A stretch of 64,000 nucleotides of DNA from Oscillospiraceae bacterium (lineage in GTDB: Bacteria > Bacillota > Clostridia > Oscillospirales > Ruminococcaceae), in the NCBI GenBank assembly GCA_902363145.1, contig CABIZB010000003.1:124001-188000 (forward strand), given 5' to 3'. Positions 15,262-24,710 of the stretch are shown in pieces. Numbering within the stretch: the stretch's first letter is position 1; the number at the start of each line of letters is the position of its first letter. The notes beneath the pieces were generated by a model. That model saw only the letters and a list, made by a program, of their open reading frames with translations. It searched no databases and was not told the origin of the DNA. The translations under genes and the position numbers were made by a program.

Positions 15262-17889
15262 TTACTGAATATCGCTCTGATCGGTAATGTCATCGAACAG
15301 CAGAAGTAAAATATCCTTTTCGCCGTCGCTGAAAAGCCTGCGGCAGAACATTCTTATGCTGCGGACAGAGCCGTCATCTGCCGTGATGCAAAAATCATGT
15401 GGAAGCTTGTTCCTGATGCTGTGCCTGAAGCTTTCTACCGCTCCGTTTCGATCTCCGACAAGCTTATTGTACATGTCCATATGCCTGAAATAGGGCTGAT
15501 ATTCTTCTCTTGTGCAGCCAATCATCTCAAAGAAACTGTCGTTTATCATCAGTGCTTCAAGGCTGCTGCCGTCGCTCTCGGCAATGGCAGCCGCTCCCAT
15601 AAGGTTGAAAAACAGCGGATTTGACATAACGGAATCCATAAGCTCAGCCACATCGGTGATACCATTATTGCTGAGGTTTTCACTGCTTTCCGTCCGTGAG
15701 GAAATGAGCTTCTGCTCAAACTCGTCCGCAGGAATGGGGCGTGAGAAATAATAGCCCTGCATAAAATCGCAGCCGATATTTTTTAGATATTCTGCCTGCT
15801 CCTTGGTCTCAACGCCCTCTGCAAGAACTTCCAGTCCCAGCCACCTTGTCATTCGGACAATGCAGTTGAGGATACTTCCGCCCTTTCCGCTGGTGTCCTT
15901 GGCATCAAGGAACTTCATATCGAGCTTGATAAGGTCAACCGCCACGTCCTTCAGGGCATTGAGCGAAGAATATCCGCTGCCGAAGTCGTCCATCTCAACG
16001 GTAAAGCCTAAATTCTTTAACCTGTTGACCACGTTTATAAGCTCGTCGGAATTTTTTATGTATGCTGTTTCGGTTATCTCAATGGGGAGCAGCTCCTTGG
16101 GGATATTATACTTCTCCAGCAGGCTGCAAAGCTCCTTGCAGATATCCTCACGCAGCACGTCGTATCGTGAAACATTCACCGATATGGGGCAGTGCATACC
16201 CATATCCAGCCATTTCCGCTGATATATGCAGACCTTCTCCCACACATATCTGTCAAGCTGATATATCATTCCATGGCGCTCAAGGAAAGGTATGAACTCA
16301 GCGGGAGATACATTGCCGTGCTTTGGACTGTGCCACCTTACCAGCGCTTCCGCTCCCACCATCTTATTCTGTGCGTAGTTGCACTGGGGCTGGAAGAATA
16401 CAGAAAGCTCGTGATTTTTAAGAGCGGACTTGAAGTCCTGTATAAGCTCTGTCTCACGCTTCTGACCGTCCATAAGATCGCTGCTGTAAAAGGCGATATC
16501 GCTGCTCTGATAGGTCTTAAGGCTTCTTCTGGCAAGATTTGCCTTATCAACAGCCTCGGATATGCTTATTCTTTCATCAAAAACATATATGCCGCTCTGA
16601 AGCTCCAGCTTGTAGTTCACCGACTTCATAACATCGGAATTCAGCACTATCTCGTTGAACCGTTCAAAGCGCCTGCGTATTCTTCCCTCGGGGTCGTCCT
16701 TGGGATATTTCGCAAAGAAGCAGAACTGGTCGGCTGCAATGCGGCAGCACGCCTCATCTGGGCACATATATTTTTTAAGCAGCTGTGCTATGGTTATAAG
16801 CACCTTGTCGCCCATTTTATAGCTGTAACGCCTGTTGAAAAGGCTGAAAAACTTTACATCCATAACGCAGCAGAAATACGTGACATCTGGATTCTGCTCC
16901 ATAAGATCCGCCGCACGGTGCTTTAGTGCCGCAAAGTTCGGTATTCCCGTAAGAGGGTCGGTGTAGAGCTTCTCCTCCGCTCCCCTTTCAACGCAGTATG
17001 CGTGAATGCACTTGGCTACGGACATTCCCACAAGATTAAGGGTCTCCACCGAGGGAAAATGGTTCCTGATATTATGGAGGCTTATTGTACCGATAAAGTC
17101 GCCGTTATAGTGCATAGGGATAAGCAGAATGGAGCGAATGCCGCAGGCTGTCCAGTATTCACGGATACGTGGGTCAAGCTTGTCAGCCGTGGAAACGTCC
17201 TCTATGCGCAGATATCTCAGATGAATGGTGGCATCGGATATACTCTTTCTCTCTTCATCGGTAAGAACGGTAGCTATCTGGGTAAAAGGCTCCCCAGACT
17301 TTGACCAGCCGGCATTCAGCCTGTTGGGAGTGTAGTCGGTGATGATAGCCCTGTCAGCGCTGAAAAATGTGCCGATTATGGCGCAGATCTTCTTGAAATT
17401 ATCCTCAATGGGATTTTCGTCCATAAGGCAGCTGAGAACGCTTGTAAGGGCATTTCGGCTGAGAAGATACTCGGTCATGACCTCGTTGCGCCTTGCCTGG
17501 GAATTTATGTTTATGCCCGTGTGGAGCATAGCTCTCCTGCCGTTCCAATCGATGTCGATAACTTTCAGAAAGGCTTCGACGCCAAGCATCTCACATTTAT
17601 GGGTCCAGAAATAATAGTTATCTCTTCTGAGATTTTTTAACGGACAGAACTCGCAGGGGTGATCCTTGCCCTCGATAAATTCATAGCATTTTCTGCCGTG
17701 CCAGTCTCCCAGCTTGCTTGTAACGGTATTATCCTTTTTCTGCTGGAAAAGCAACAGCTCATAGGTCTCGGAATCACATATATAAAGCCAGTCCTCGGAA
17801 TCGGACACTATCTCCTCATCGCCGAAATAATATCCGTAATTTTTAGCAAGACCCGTAAGATCCAAGCGGTCACTGCTGCCTGACATCAT
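15262..17889 (-). CDS. c-di-GMP phosphodiesterase: PAS-GAF-degenerate GGDEF-EAL-PAS
   Basis: 875 residues from the ATG at 17889 (CGGAGGTG 8 nt upstream). N-terminal PAS-like part with a CxxCxxC-like pattern (CYEF ... CEFCPL), a GAF domain (about 150-300), a GGDEF fold starting YTDPLTGIPNF whose signature turn reads RIAADQF instead of GGDEF, an EAL domain (about 485-735) and a C-terminal PAS-like part. The EAL domain looks catalytically complete: EALVRW, ITETAY (Glu), DDFGSGYSS, KLDMKFL (Lys) and EGVET. So the likely activity is c-di-GMP hydrolysis with the GGDEF and PAS/GAF parts as sensors. No membrane helix. Confidence 0.92.
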   Translation of the reverse strand: MMSGSSDRLDLTGLAKNYGYYFGDEEIVSDSEDWLYICDSETYELLLFQQKKDNTVTSKLGDWHGRKCYEFIEGKDHPCEFCPLKNLRRDNYYFWTHKCEMLGVEAFLKVIDIDWNGRRAMLHTGININSQARRNEVMTEYLLSRNALTSVLSCLMDENPIEDNFKKICAIIGTFFSADRAIITDYTPNRLNAGWSKSGEPFTQIATVLTDEERKSISDATIHLRYLRIEDVSTADKLDPRIREYWTACGIRSILLIPMHYNGDFIGTISLHNIRNHFPSVETLNLVGMSVAKCIHAYCVERGAEEKLYTDPLTGIPNFAALKHRAADLMEQNPDVTYFCCVMDVKFFSLFNRRYSYKMGDKVLITIAQLLKKYMCPDEACCRIAADQFCFFAKYPKDDPEGRIRRRFERFNEIVLNSDVMKSVNYKLELQSGIYVFDERISISEAVDKANLARRSLKTYQSSDIAFYSSDLMDGQKRETELIQDFKSALKNHELSVFFQPQCNYAQNKMVGAEALVRWHSPKHGNVSPAEFIPFLERHGMIYQLDRYVWEKVCIYQRKWLDMGMHCPISVNVSRYDVLREDICKELCSLLEKYNIPKELLPIEITETAYIKNSDELINVVNRLKNLGFTVEMDDFGSGYSSLNALKDVAVDLIKLDMKFLDAKDTSGKGGSILNCIVRMTRWLGLEVLAEGVETKEQAEYLKNIGCDFMQGYYFSRPIPADEFEQKLISSRTESSENLSNNGITDVAELMDSVMSNPLFFNLMGAAAIAESDGSSLEALMINDSFFEMIGCTREEYQPYFRHMDMYNKLVGDRNGAVESFRHSIRNKLPHDFCITADDGSVRSIRMFCRRLFSDGEKDILLLLFDDITDQSDIQ

Positions 17890-17943
17890 ATAAGGGTCAC
17901 CTCCGTTGTTCAAGTAATTTCAAGTCACACTTATTTAACTTAT

Positions 17944-17972
17944 ATTATAACAGAACGCATTAAACAGTTCAA
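17944..17972 (-). promoter_or_regulatory. Promoter of EAL gene
   Basis: Minus strand TTGAAC, 17 bp, TATAAT, about 50 nt before the start codon. Confidence 0.75.
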
Positions 17973-18092
17973 TAGTTTTTAAATAAGTTTGCCGAATTTG
18001 CATATATTTGCTTCTGACGTTTTAGCAATATTGACTATATATTTTAGACAGAGATTCGGCTGAATACGTTTACATATTCTTCTTTTGAACAA

Positions 18093-18134
18093 CAAAAAAA
18101 TGCCGCACTTGGCATTATATCGCTTTGTGCGGCA
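18093..18134 (-). terminator. Terminator within the end of the isomerase remnant
   Basis: TGCCGCAC / GTGCGGCA stem followed on the minus strand by TTTTTTT. The 3' end and stop codon of the isomerase remnant lie in the loop and 5' arm. Confidence 0.8.
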
Positions 18135-18531
18135 GCTCGTTTCTTATTATCCCCACAGCAGCCATGATATCATCGGCATACTTGGGGTTATACTCAACTG
18201 TAAGGTCGGGGGGTGATGGCATTTCGGATATTGCGGCAAAGACGTCCTTCCACGGGATAGTTCCGTTATATATGGGCTGATGGCTGTCGGTCATGCCGTC
18301 GTTGTCATGAAGATGAAAGCCCTTTATCCTGCTTCCCAGCGTTCTGATAAGGGACGGGATATCCCAGCCGTTCACGTTTGCATGGCCCGTGTCAAGAAGC
18401 ATACCCCACTTGTCCCCTTTGGAAAGGGCGATGAAATCCTCCTCAGTGACCATAAGGTTATTTTCACGCCATGAGCCTATGTTTTCAAGAAGTATCTTTA
18501 CGCCGTATGGCTCCGCAAGCCCTGCGGTCAT
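18115..18531 (-). pseudogene. Sugar-phosphate isomerase/epimerase, N-terminally truncated
   Basis: 138-residue open frame matching only the C-terminal half of an AP-endonuclease-2-like TIM-barrel isomerase/epimerase (normally about 260-280 residues): KILLENIGS, LLDTGHANV (metal Asp/His), KGFHLHDND (metal His) and LTVEYNP (metal Glu) are present, but the first barrel strands and their metal ligands are absent. The frame begins exactly where the ABC permease frame breaks off (ATGA overlap), so a deletion has joined the two genes. No ribosome site precedes the first Met. Likely non-functional. Confidence 0.75.
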
Positions 18532-19100
18532 GTTATCTTTGAAAAGACGTAGAAGCCATTTGCGCCGTCCAGCTTGGCAGCCTCATACAGCTCATGGGAT
18601 ATTCCCCGCATTCCGCTTATGTAGAATATCATAAGATATCCCGCCTGCTTCCAGATGAGCATTATGATTATGCCCCAGATAGCAAGCTTGGGGTCGGAAA
18701 GCACACGGAGGTTGGGGAAGAAATGTCCCAGCAGACCGTAGCCCGGAGTGTAGATGAAAAGCCAGATATTTGCCACGGCCACCATGGGCAGCACTGTAGG
18801 ATAGAAGAATGAAAGGCGGGCAAAGGAGCGGCTTAACTTCACCTTTTCGGTAAAGAGAGCCATCATTGCGGAAAGTGCGATGCTCACGGGAACGGTTATC
18901 ACCGCAATGAGGAGATTGTTTTTAAAGGACTGCACGAAAACTGCGTCCTTTGCAAGGTGAGTGTAGTTATACAGCCCCACGAACTTAGGGGTTATAACTG
19001 CCAGTCGGGCTATATAGAAGCCTTTCTGAAATTCTACGGCTTTGAAAAATACATCACCGACCACCTTTGCTGGGGCGACAACAAGCTTCGCAAAGCTCAC
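18528..19100 (-). pseudogene. Sugar ABC transporter permease, truncated at both ends
   Basis: 190-residue frame. From PKFVGLYNYTHL on it matches MalF/UgpA-type permeases (five hydrophobic helices; FYPTVLPMVAVANIW and the EAA loop reading ISHELYEAAKLDGANGFYVF). It stops at SKIT, where such permeases continue with a Phe-Pro and two more helices. Upstream of KFVGL the frame has no first membrane helix and no similarity, so the 5' end is lost too. It is a remnant of a sugar uptake operon that also held the isomerase fragment. Confidence 0.75.
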
Positions 19101-19152
19101 CGAATGTGTGGAGTAATGTTACTTTTTTCCATATGTCTGAAACTAAAATCCA

Positions 19153-19181
19153 TTGATTTCCCATTGGCAGTGTGATATAAT
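19153..19181 (+). promoter_or_regulatory. galT promoter
   Basis: TTGATT, 17 bp, TATAAT, about 48 nt before the start codon. Confidence 0.75.
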
Positions 19182-19228
19182 TTAATAAAATCATTGCGCA
19201 CAAAATATCACACGAAGGGGAAGATATC

Positions 19229-20725
19229 ATGATAAACACTTACATTGCCGCTCTTGCGGCATACGGTCTCAAAACAGGTCTTATCACCGCAGATGACAGA
19301 ATATTTGCGATAAACTCTATCCTTGCCGCTTTGGGTCTGGACGATTATGAGGAGCCTGAAAATATCCCTGACATGGAGCTTGAAGAGATACTCAAGGGTC
19401 TGCTGGACTTTGCCTGCTCGAAGAATATCATTCCCGACAGCATCGCTTACCGTGACCTTTTTGATACAAAGCTCATGGCCTGCCTTACTCCCCGTCCCTC
19501 GGAGGTCATTGCAAAGTTCAAGGCTGACTATGCTGTCTCCCCTGTCACCGCTACCGACAATTACTACAAGCTCAGCCGTGACACCGATTATATCCGCCGC
19601 TACCGCATTGCAAAGGATATAAAGTGGAAGACTGAGACCGAATACGGTAAGCTTGATATCACCATCAACCTCTCGAAGCCCGAAAAGGACCCCAAGGCAA
19701 TAGCTGCCGCAAAGAACGCCAAGCAGAGCGGCTATCCCAAGTGCCTGCTGTGTCCCGAGAATGTGGGCTATGCGGGCCGCCTCAATCATCCTGCACGCCA
19801 GAACCACAGAATTATCCCTGTAGATATCTGCGGCGAGCCATGGGGCTTCCAGTACTCCCCTTACGTTTACTACAACGAGCACTGCATTCTTTTCAACACC
19901 AAGCACACTCCTATGGTCATCGACAAGAAAGCTTTTGAAAAGCTCTTTGACTTTGTAAGCAAATTCCCCCACTATTTCATCGGTTCAAATGCAGATCTGC
20001 CTATCGTAGGCGGCTCTATCCTGAGCCATGAGCATTTCCAGGGCGGAAACTACACCTTTGCAATGGCAAAGGCAAATATCGAAAAGGAATACAAGATAAA
20101 GGGCTTTGAAGATGTTACAGTGGGAAGAGTAAAGTGGCCCATGTCCGTTATAAGGCTCAGAAGCGCCGACACAGGCAGACTTGTGGAGCTGGCAGACATT
20201 ATCCTTACCAAGTGGAGAGGCTACACTGATGAGGCTGCTTTCATCTTTGCGGAAACTGACGGCGAGCCTCACAACACCATCACTCCCATTGCCCGCAGGA
20301 ACGGCGATATGTACGAGCTTGATCTGGTGCTGAGAAACAACATCACCACCGAGGAACACCCTCTGGGCGTATATCATCCTCACGCAGAGCTGCACCACAT
20401 CAAAAAGGAGAACATCGGTCTTATCGAAGTCATGGGTCTGGCAGTTCTCCCCGCACGTCTTAAAAACGAGATGCAGCAGCTGGCAGATGTGCTTGTGACA
20501 AAGGGCGTAAGCGCAGTCCGCAGCGACCCTGTTCTTGAAAAGCACGCCGACTGGGCTGAGGAATTCTGTTCAAGAAGGACTGTCAATGCCGACAACGTTC
20601 ACGAGGTCATTCGTGACGAGATAGGAAAGGTGTTTGCAAAAGTCCTGGAGCACGCAGGCGTTTACAAGCGCACTCCCGAGGGAGAAGCTGCTTTTGACAG
20701 ATTTGTTGAATACCTCAACAAGTAA
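19229..20725 (+). CDS. galT: UDP-glucose-hexose-1-phosphate uridylyltransferase, class II
   Basis: 498 residues, GAAGGGGA 8 nt before the ATG. Leloir pathway enzyme that exchanges UMP between UDP-glucose and galactose-1-phosphate. Length near 500 and the two-part layout (GalP_UDP_transf fold plus a second domain) are those of the Firmicute GalT2 form, not the 350-residue E. coli form. Visible: CLLCPENVGYAGR (metal-type Cys pair), GGSILSHEHFQGG with the active-site His-x-His region (about 260-272), and HAELHHIKKENIGLIEVMGLAVLP near residue 388. Galactose from the GH2 beta-galactosidase 9 kb away could feed it. Confidence 0.95.
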   Translation: MINTYIAALAAYGLKTGLITADDRIFAINSILAALGLDDYEEPENIPDMELEEILKGLLDFACSKNIIPDSIAYRDLFDTKLMACLTPRPSEVIAKFKADYAVSPVTATDNYYKLSRDTDYIRRYRIAKDIKWKTETEYGKLDITINLSKPEKDPKAIAAAKNAKQSGYPKCLLCPENVGYAGRLNHPARQNHRIIPVDICGEPWGFQYSPYVYYNEHCILFNTKHTPMVIDKKAFEKLFDFVSKFPHYFIGSNADLPIVGGSILSHEHFQGGNYTFAMAKANIEKEYKIKGFEDVTVGRVKWPMSVIRLRSADTGRLVELADIILTKWRGYTDEAAFIFAETDGEPHNTITPIARRNGDMYELDLVLRNNITTEEHPLGVYHPHAELHHIKKENIGLIEVMGLAVLPARLKNEMQQLADVLVTKGVSAVRSDPVLEKHADWAEEFCSRRTVNADNVHEVIRDEIGKVFAKVLEHAGVYKRTPEGEAAFDRFVEYLNK

Positions 20726-20737
20726 ATAACAAAAAAA

Positions 20738-20785
20738 TCCCCTTCGACTTTGACGTACACATCAAAGATCGGAAGGGGTTATTTC
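20738..20785. terminator. galT terminator
   Basis: CCCCTTC / GGAAGGGG with inner CTTTGA / TCAAAG stem; TTATTT follows on the plus strand and an A7 tract precedes, so it could act in both directions. Confidence 0.8.
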
Positions 20786-20837
20786 TGTCCTTTTAAGAAC
20801 AGTGAAAATCAAAAAAGGAAAATGGGAAATGATTTTT

Positions 20838-20997
20838 ATACTAATCTTTAATCGTTCTATAGACAAAGCCGACAGATGAAATAAGACCAGTCTAGGAAAG
20901 CGACTGCAGGCGGGCTTGTCGCCCGGCAAGGGAGCTTGACGAAGAATGGGCTTATTTCAGCCGAGGATTTGTCTATAGGTTGATTGAGGATTAGTAT
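20838..20997. repeat. Palindromic ATACTAATC element, full-length copy 1
   Basis: 160 bp. Inverted ends ATACTAATC-N2-TAATC/CAATC ... CTATAGACAAA, inner stem TGAAATAAG / CTTATTTCA, and a central GC-rich hairpin GGCGGGCTTGTCGCCCGG. About 90% identical by hand count to the copy at 32848. It lies between the convergent galT and flavodoxin genes. No coding capacity and no transposase. No clear target duplication beyond a flanking TA. Confidence 0.88.
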
Positions 20998-21052
20998 TAA
21001 TTAACAAAAGAGTATTGGAATAGGCTATTAAAGATGCTTTTATGAGAGGAAA

Positions 21053-21460
21053 TTACTTGGCAAGATCCTCGCCGAGAGCCTTGCACTTTGCAAGATCTTC
21101 ATCGGAGGGAGTGAGGTTAACGATAAGTCCCTCGCCGCCAACGATCTCAGCGCCTGCTGCTGTGCAGCGGTCAGCCCAAGTTCTCATCCACTCGCCGTCG
21201 CCCCAGTCGTAAGAACCGAAGAGAGCAATCTTCTTGCCGGAGAGCATGCTCTCGATGCCTGTGAAGAAAGGCTCGAACTCATCTTCCTCCAGAACTTCGG
21301 AACCCATTGCGGGGCAGCCGAATGCCAGTCTGTCATAATCTGCGATATTGCCGCTGAAATCGGAAACGCTGAACAGCTCTGCGCCTGCGCCCTCTGCAAC
21401 AGCCTTAGCCATCATTTCGGTATTGCCTGTACCGCTCCAGTAAATAACTGCAATTTTCAT
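21053..21460 (-). CDS. Flavodoxin
   Basis: 135 residues from the ATG at 21460, with AAAGGAG 8 nt upstream. Short-chain flavodoxin: the FMN phosphate loop is [13 protein letters not shown] (residues 9-21), with the isoalloxazine loops FGCPAMGSE and [11 protein letters not shown]. An electron carrier that replaces ferredoxin when iron is short. Last gene of a three-gene operon (DUF2325, DUF3793, flavodoxin) whose promoter is bracketed by DtxR-type operators, which fits iron regulation. No terminator hairpin was obvious after it. Confidence 0.94.
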   Translation of the reverse strand: MKIAVIYWSGTGNTEMMAKAVAEGAGAELFSVSDFSGNIADYDRLAFGCPAMGSEVLEEDEFEPFFTGIESMLSGKKIALFGSYDWGDGEWMRTWADRCTAAGAEIVGGEGLIVNLTPSDEDLAKCKALGEDLAK

Positions 21461-21477
21461 TGAAAGATCTCCTTTTA

Positions 21478-22047
21478 TCAAGATATTCTGAGTGCCTGAT
21501 AGATATCAATGCCCTCATTTAATTTATTGCACAGAAATTTTCTGCACCTTCCGTAATTTGCAAACGTACGCTCCGCCGCTTCCACGTTGCCGTAAACCTT
21601 CCAGCAGCCGCAAAGCTTGAAGTTTCCGCCGTTGTTCTCGATAAAGCCTTTGACATCTTCAAAGGGATATCCGAGAAAAACACCTATCTCATGAGGGAAA
21701 TCCCCATGCTCACATATTCTTTCCGAAAGTCTGTCAAGACATTCATCAAAAGATAAATTCTCGCCGTATCCATAGCCTGCGAGAAGCTGTTTTGCCGTAC
21801 AGTCGGAAAGCCGTTTTTCCATAAGCTTTTCGCTGTAAAGTAAGATCAGGGCTCTGTTTTTGCAGCAGCACAGCTGCTTTATTTTCAGCCCTCTTGATAC
21901 CGCCCTGCGGTTGAAAAATTCAAGATGTGCTTCAACATCAAATTCGTCCATAGAAAGTGAAAGCAGACCTGCGCATTTTATTCCCAGCAATGTGGGAGCT
22001 GTGTGCATTGCAAGCTTGCGCTCGAATTTCAATTCACGTTCTGACAT
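21478..22047 (-). CDS. DUF3793 family protein
   Basis: 189 residues from the ATG at 22047 (AGGCGGTG 8 nt upstream). Matches the Clostridial DUF3793 family by its features: [12 protein letters not shown] near the N-terminus, [12 protein letters not shown], and [22 protein letters not shown] followed by CGCWKVYGN. Soluble, cysteine-rich, function not known. It sits 17 bp before flavodoxin, a pairing common for this family, and one more TTAGC-N4-GCTAA site lies in its 5' gap. A role in iron or redox metabolism is an inference from that context. Confidence 0.85.
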   Translation of the reverse strand: MSERELKFERKLAMHTAPTLLGIKCAGLLSLSMDEFDVEAHLEFFNRRAVSRGLKIKQLCCCKNRALILLYSEKLMEKRLSDCTAKQLLAGYGYGENLSFDECLDRLSERICEHGDFPHEIGVFLGYPFEDVKGFIENNGGNFKLCGCWKVYGNVEAAERTFANYGRCRKFLCNKLNEGIDIYQALRIS

Positions 22048-22078
22048 TTTGGCACCGCCTTTTGTTTGATCGATATGA

Positions 22079-22092
22079 TTAGCTTTTGCTAA
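22079..22092 (-). promoter_or_regulatory. DtxR-type operator before DUF3793
   Basis: Perfect inverted repeat TTAGC-TTTT-GCTAA, 32 bp upstream of the DUF3793 start. No promoter is visible here, so it may be a relict or may act on read-through transcription. Confidence 0.6.
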
Positions 22093-22110
22093 CTGCACGC
22101 TGTAAAAAAA

Positions 22111-22392
22111 TCAGCAGCAGTACTGCTCAAGAATGCTCTTGAGTGCGCTTACACTTGCGCTGTGTATTCTTGCAACGGGAATATCGTGCTTCTGGGACTT
22201 CTGATTAACGCTGTTTACCATCTTGTGGGAACAGGTGCTTGTGAAAACGACCATCAGATCGGGTGTGCCAAGCTTATTTTCAAAGTCGGAAGGCATCTGC
22301 GTGAAAACCTTTGCCTTGCAGTTATATGACTTACAGATATCCTTGTATCTTGTAGCCATTCTGTCGTTTCCGCCTACTACAACTACGCTCAT
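22111..22392 (-). CDS. DUF2325 family protein
   Basis: 93 residues. Opens with SVVVVGGNDRMATRYKDIC, the Rossmann-like start of DUF2325, and ends with the family's ARIHSASVSALKSIL pattern; CKAKVFTQMP and FTSTCSHKMV lie between. DUF2325 proteins are small and often found near iron/haem or redox genes; the activity is not established. First gene of the operon; the promoter lies 62 bp upstream, with an operator on either side. The start has AAAGGAGGAAAA upstream. Confidence 0.85.
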   Translation of the reverse strand: MSVVVVGGNDRMATRYKDICKSYNCKAKVFTQMPSDFENKLGTPDLMVVFTSTCSHKMVNSVNQKSQKHDIPVARIHSASVSALKSILEQYCC

Positions 22393-22431
22393 TTTTATTT
22401 TCCTCCTTTATAAAAATTTGATCTATCTTAA

Positions 22432-22445
22432 TTAGCTATCGCTAA
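22432..22445 (-). promoter_or_regulatory. DtxR-type operator 1 at DUF2325 promoter
   Basis: Perfect inverted repeat TTAGC-TATC-GCTAA, centred a few bases downstream of the predicted transcription start, so a bound repressor would block initiation. Confidence 0.72.
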
Positions 22446-22453
22446 CTGACTAT

Positions 22454-22482
22454 AGTATATCATATATCTTTTGGTTAGTCAA
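22454..22482 (-). promoter_or_regulatory. Promoter of DUF2325-DUF3793-flavodoxin operon
   Basis: Minus strand TTGACT, 17 bp, TATACT. The -35 box lies inside operator 2 and the start site abuts operator 1. Confidence 0.85.
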
Positions 22483-22488
22483 GGGTAA
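22475..22488 (-). promoter_or_regulatory. DtxR-type operator 2 at DUF2325 promoter
   Basis: Imperfect inverted repeat TTAGT-CAAG-GGTAA overlapping the -35 box, 43 bp from operator 1. The same spacing (42 bp) occurs at the enolase promoter. Confidence 0.62.
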
Positions 22489-22588
22489 CTTAATAATTTT
22501 TTATAGTAATTTTTCCTGTGATATCAAAGGGTAATTCATGCTCTCCGTGAAATAATAATCACATATCCGAATACAAGGAAGTGATAAT

Positions 22589-22771
22589 ATGTCAAAGCAG
22601 GGAATGAACCGTATCAGCCGCACTCATGTGAAGCCACGCAACGAAGCTGCTGCCGTACCTGAGATACAGGGCAAGGCAAAGCACGGGAACGAAAAGGCAA
22701 ATCCCATTATTGCAGGAACTCATGCGCCTGCGCTGAAGGTTTACCACTCAGAGCCTCATTCTCACCGATAG
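22589..22771 (+). CDS. Small hypothetical basic protein
   Basis: 60 residues, ATG at 22589 with AAGGAAG 8 nt upstream. Hydrophilic, rich in Lys, His, Pro and Ala (SKQGMNR ... THVKPRNEAA ... KAKHGNEKANPIIAGTHAPA), no membrane helix, no cysteine. The composition suggests a disordered or nucleic-acid-binding peptide. It resembles short conserved unknown proteins I associate with Clostridia, but I cannot name a family. It is transcribed away from the DUF2325 operon and ends 9 bp before the convergent dtxR gene. Confidence 0.6.
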   Translation: MSKQGMNRISRTHVKPRNEAAAVPEIQGKAKHGNEKANPIIAGTHAPALKVYHSEPHSHR

Positions 22772-22779
22772 TTTTGATA

Positions 22780-23160
22780 TCATAACGCCTTATGATACTT
22801 TCTGATATGCTCCTTGAGCTTGTCAAAGGACTGGGCGCTGATATTATGTTCAAGGCGGCAGGCGTCCTCCGCAGCTGTTTTTTCGTCAACACCTATGCCG
22901 ATGAGCCAGTCTGTAAGCACCGTATGGCGCTCATAAACGCTTTCCGCCGCTTTTCTCCCGTCATCGGTGAAGGTGATATATCCGTTGTCATCAACACGGA
23001 TAAATCCTCCGTTTTTAAGCAGTCCCACCGCACGGCATACGCTGGGCTTGGTAACGTTCATCTCACGGGCGATATCAACAGAACGCACTTCCCCGTTGCA
23101 GTTGCCGAGAACAAGGATAGTTTCAAGATAGTCCTCGCCTGACTGTCCGAGATTGCTCAT
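22780..23160 (-). CDS. DtxR/IdeR-type metal-dependent repressor, iron type
   Basis: 126 residues from the ATG at 23160 (GGAGAGGAG upstream). Winged helix-turn-helix at residues 5-60 (SVDIAREMNVTKPSVCRAVGLL is the recognition region) and the metal/dimer domain at about 65-125; the SH3-like third domain of corynebacterial DtxR is missing, as in MntR. Metal residues align as GEDYLETI (Asp, Glu), YERHTVL (His) and DACRLEHN. The last has Cys where manganese-type MntR has Glu and matches DtxR's ACRWEH, pointing to iron sensing. It sits 99 bp after eno, and operators of one type occur at eno and the flavodoxin operon. Confidence 0.9.
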   Translation of the reverse strand: MSNLGQSGEDYLETILVLGNCNGEVRSVDIAREMNVTKPSVCRAVGLLKNGGFIRVDDNGYITFTDDGRKAAESVYERHTVLTDWLIGIGVDEKTAAEDACRLEHNISAQSFDKLKEHIRKYHKAL

Positions 23161-23190
23161 ATATCCGTCTCCTCTCCAATATAGCAAAAC

Positions 23191-23223
23191 AGCCCGGATA
23201 TGATGTCGGATCATATCCGAGCT
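23191..23223 (-). terminator. eno terminator
   Basis: 14-bp stem (AGCTCGGATATGAT / ATCATATCCGGGCT, one G-T pair), loop of 5, then GTTTTGC on the minus strand. It lies between eno and the dtxR-type gene. Confidence 0.8.
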
Positions 23224-23259
23224 ATTTTACAGTGTCTCGTATCTATAGTTCTATTGCTT

Positions 23260-24604
<1,345 letters not shown>

Positions 24605-24611
24605 CGTATAT

Positions 24612-24640
24612 ATTATATCACGCATATTTGAGTTAGTCAA
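24612..24640 (-). promoter_or_regulatory. eno promoter
   Basis: Minus strand TTGACT, 17 bp, TATAAT. Confidence 0.88.
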
Positions 24641-24646
24641 CGCTAA
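24633..24646 (-). promoter_or_regulatory. DtxR-type operator 2 at eno promoter
   Basis: TTAGT-CAAC-GCTAA, one mismatch from a perfect repeat, overlapping the -35 box and 42 bp from operator 1. Confidence 0.7.
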
Positions 24647-24710
24647 TTTAATATCATTTTATTTGAAATTATCTTGATAGATGAAAAAATTTCCACAGTT
24701 GTATTTTTTT

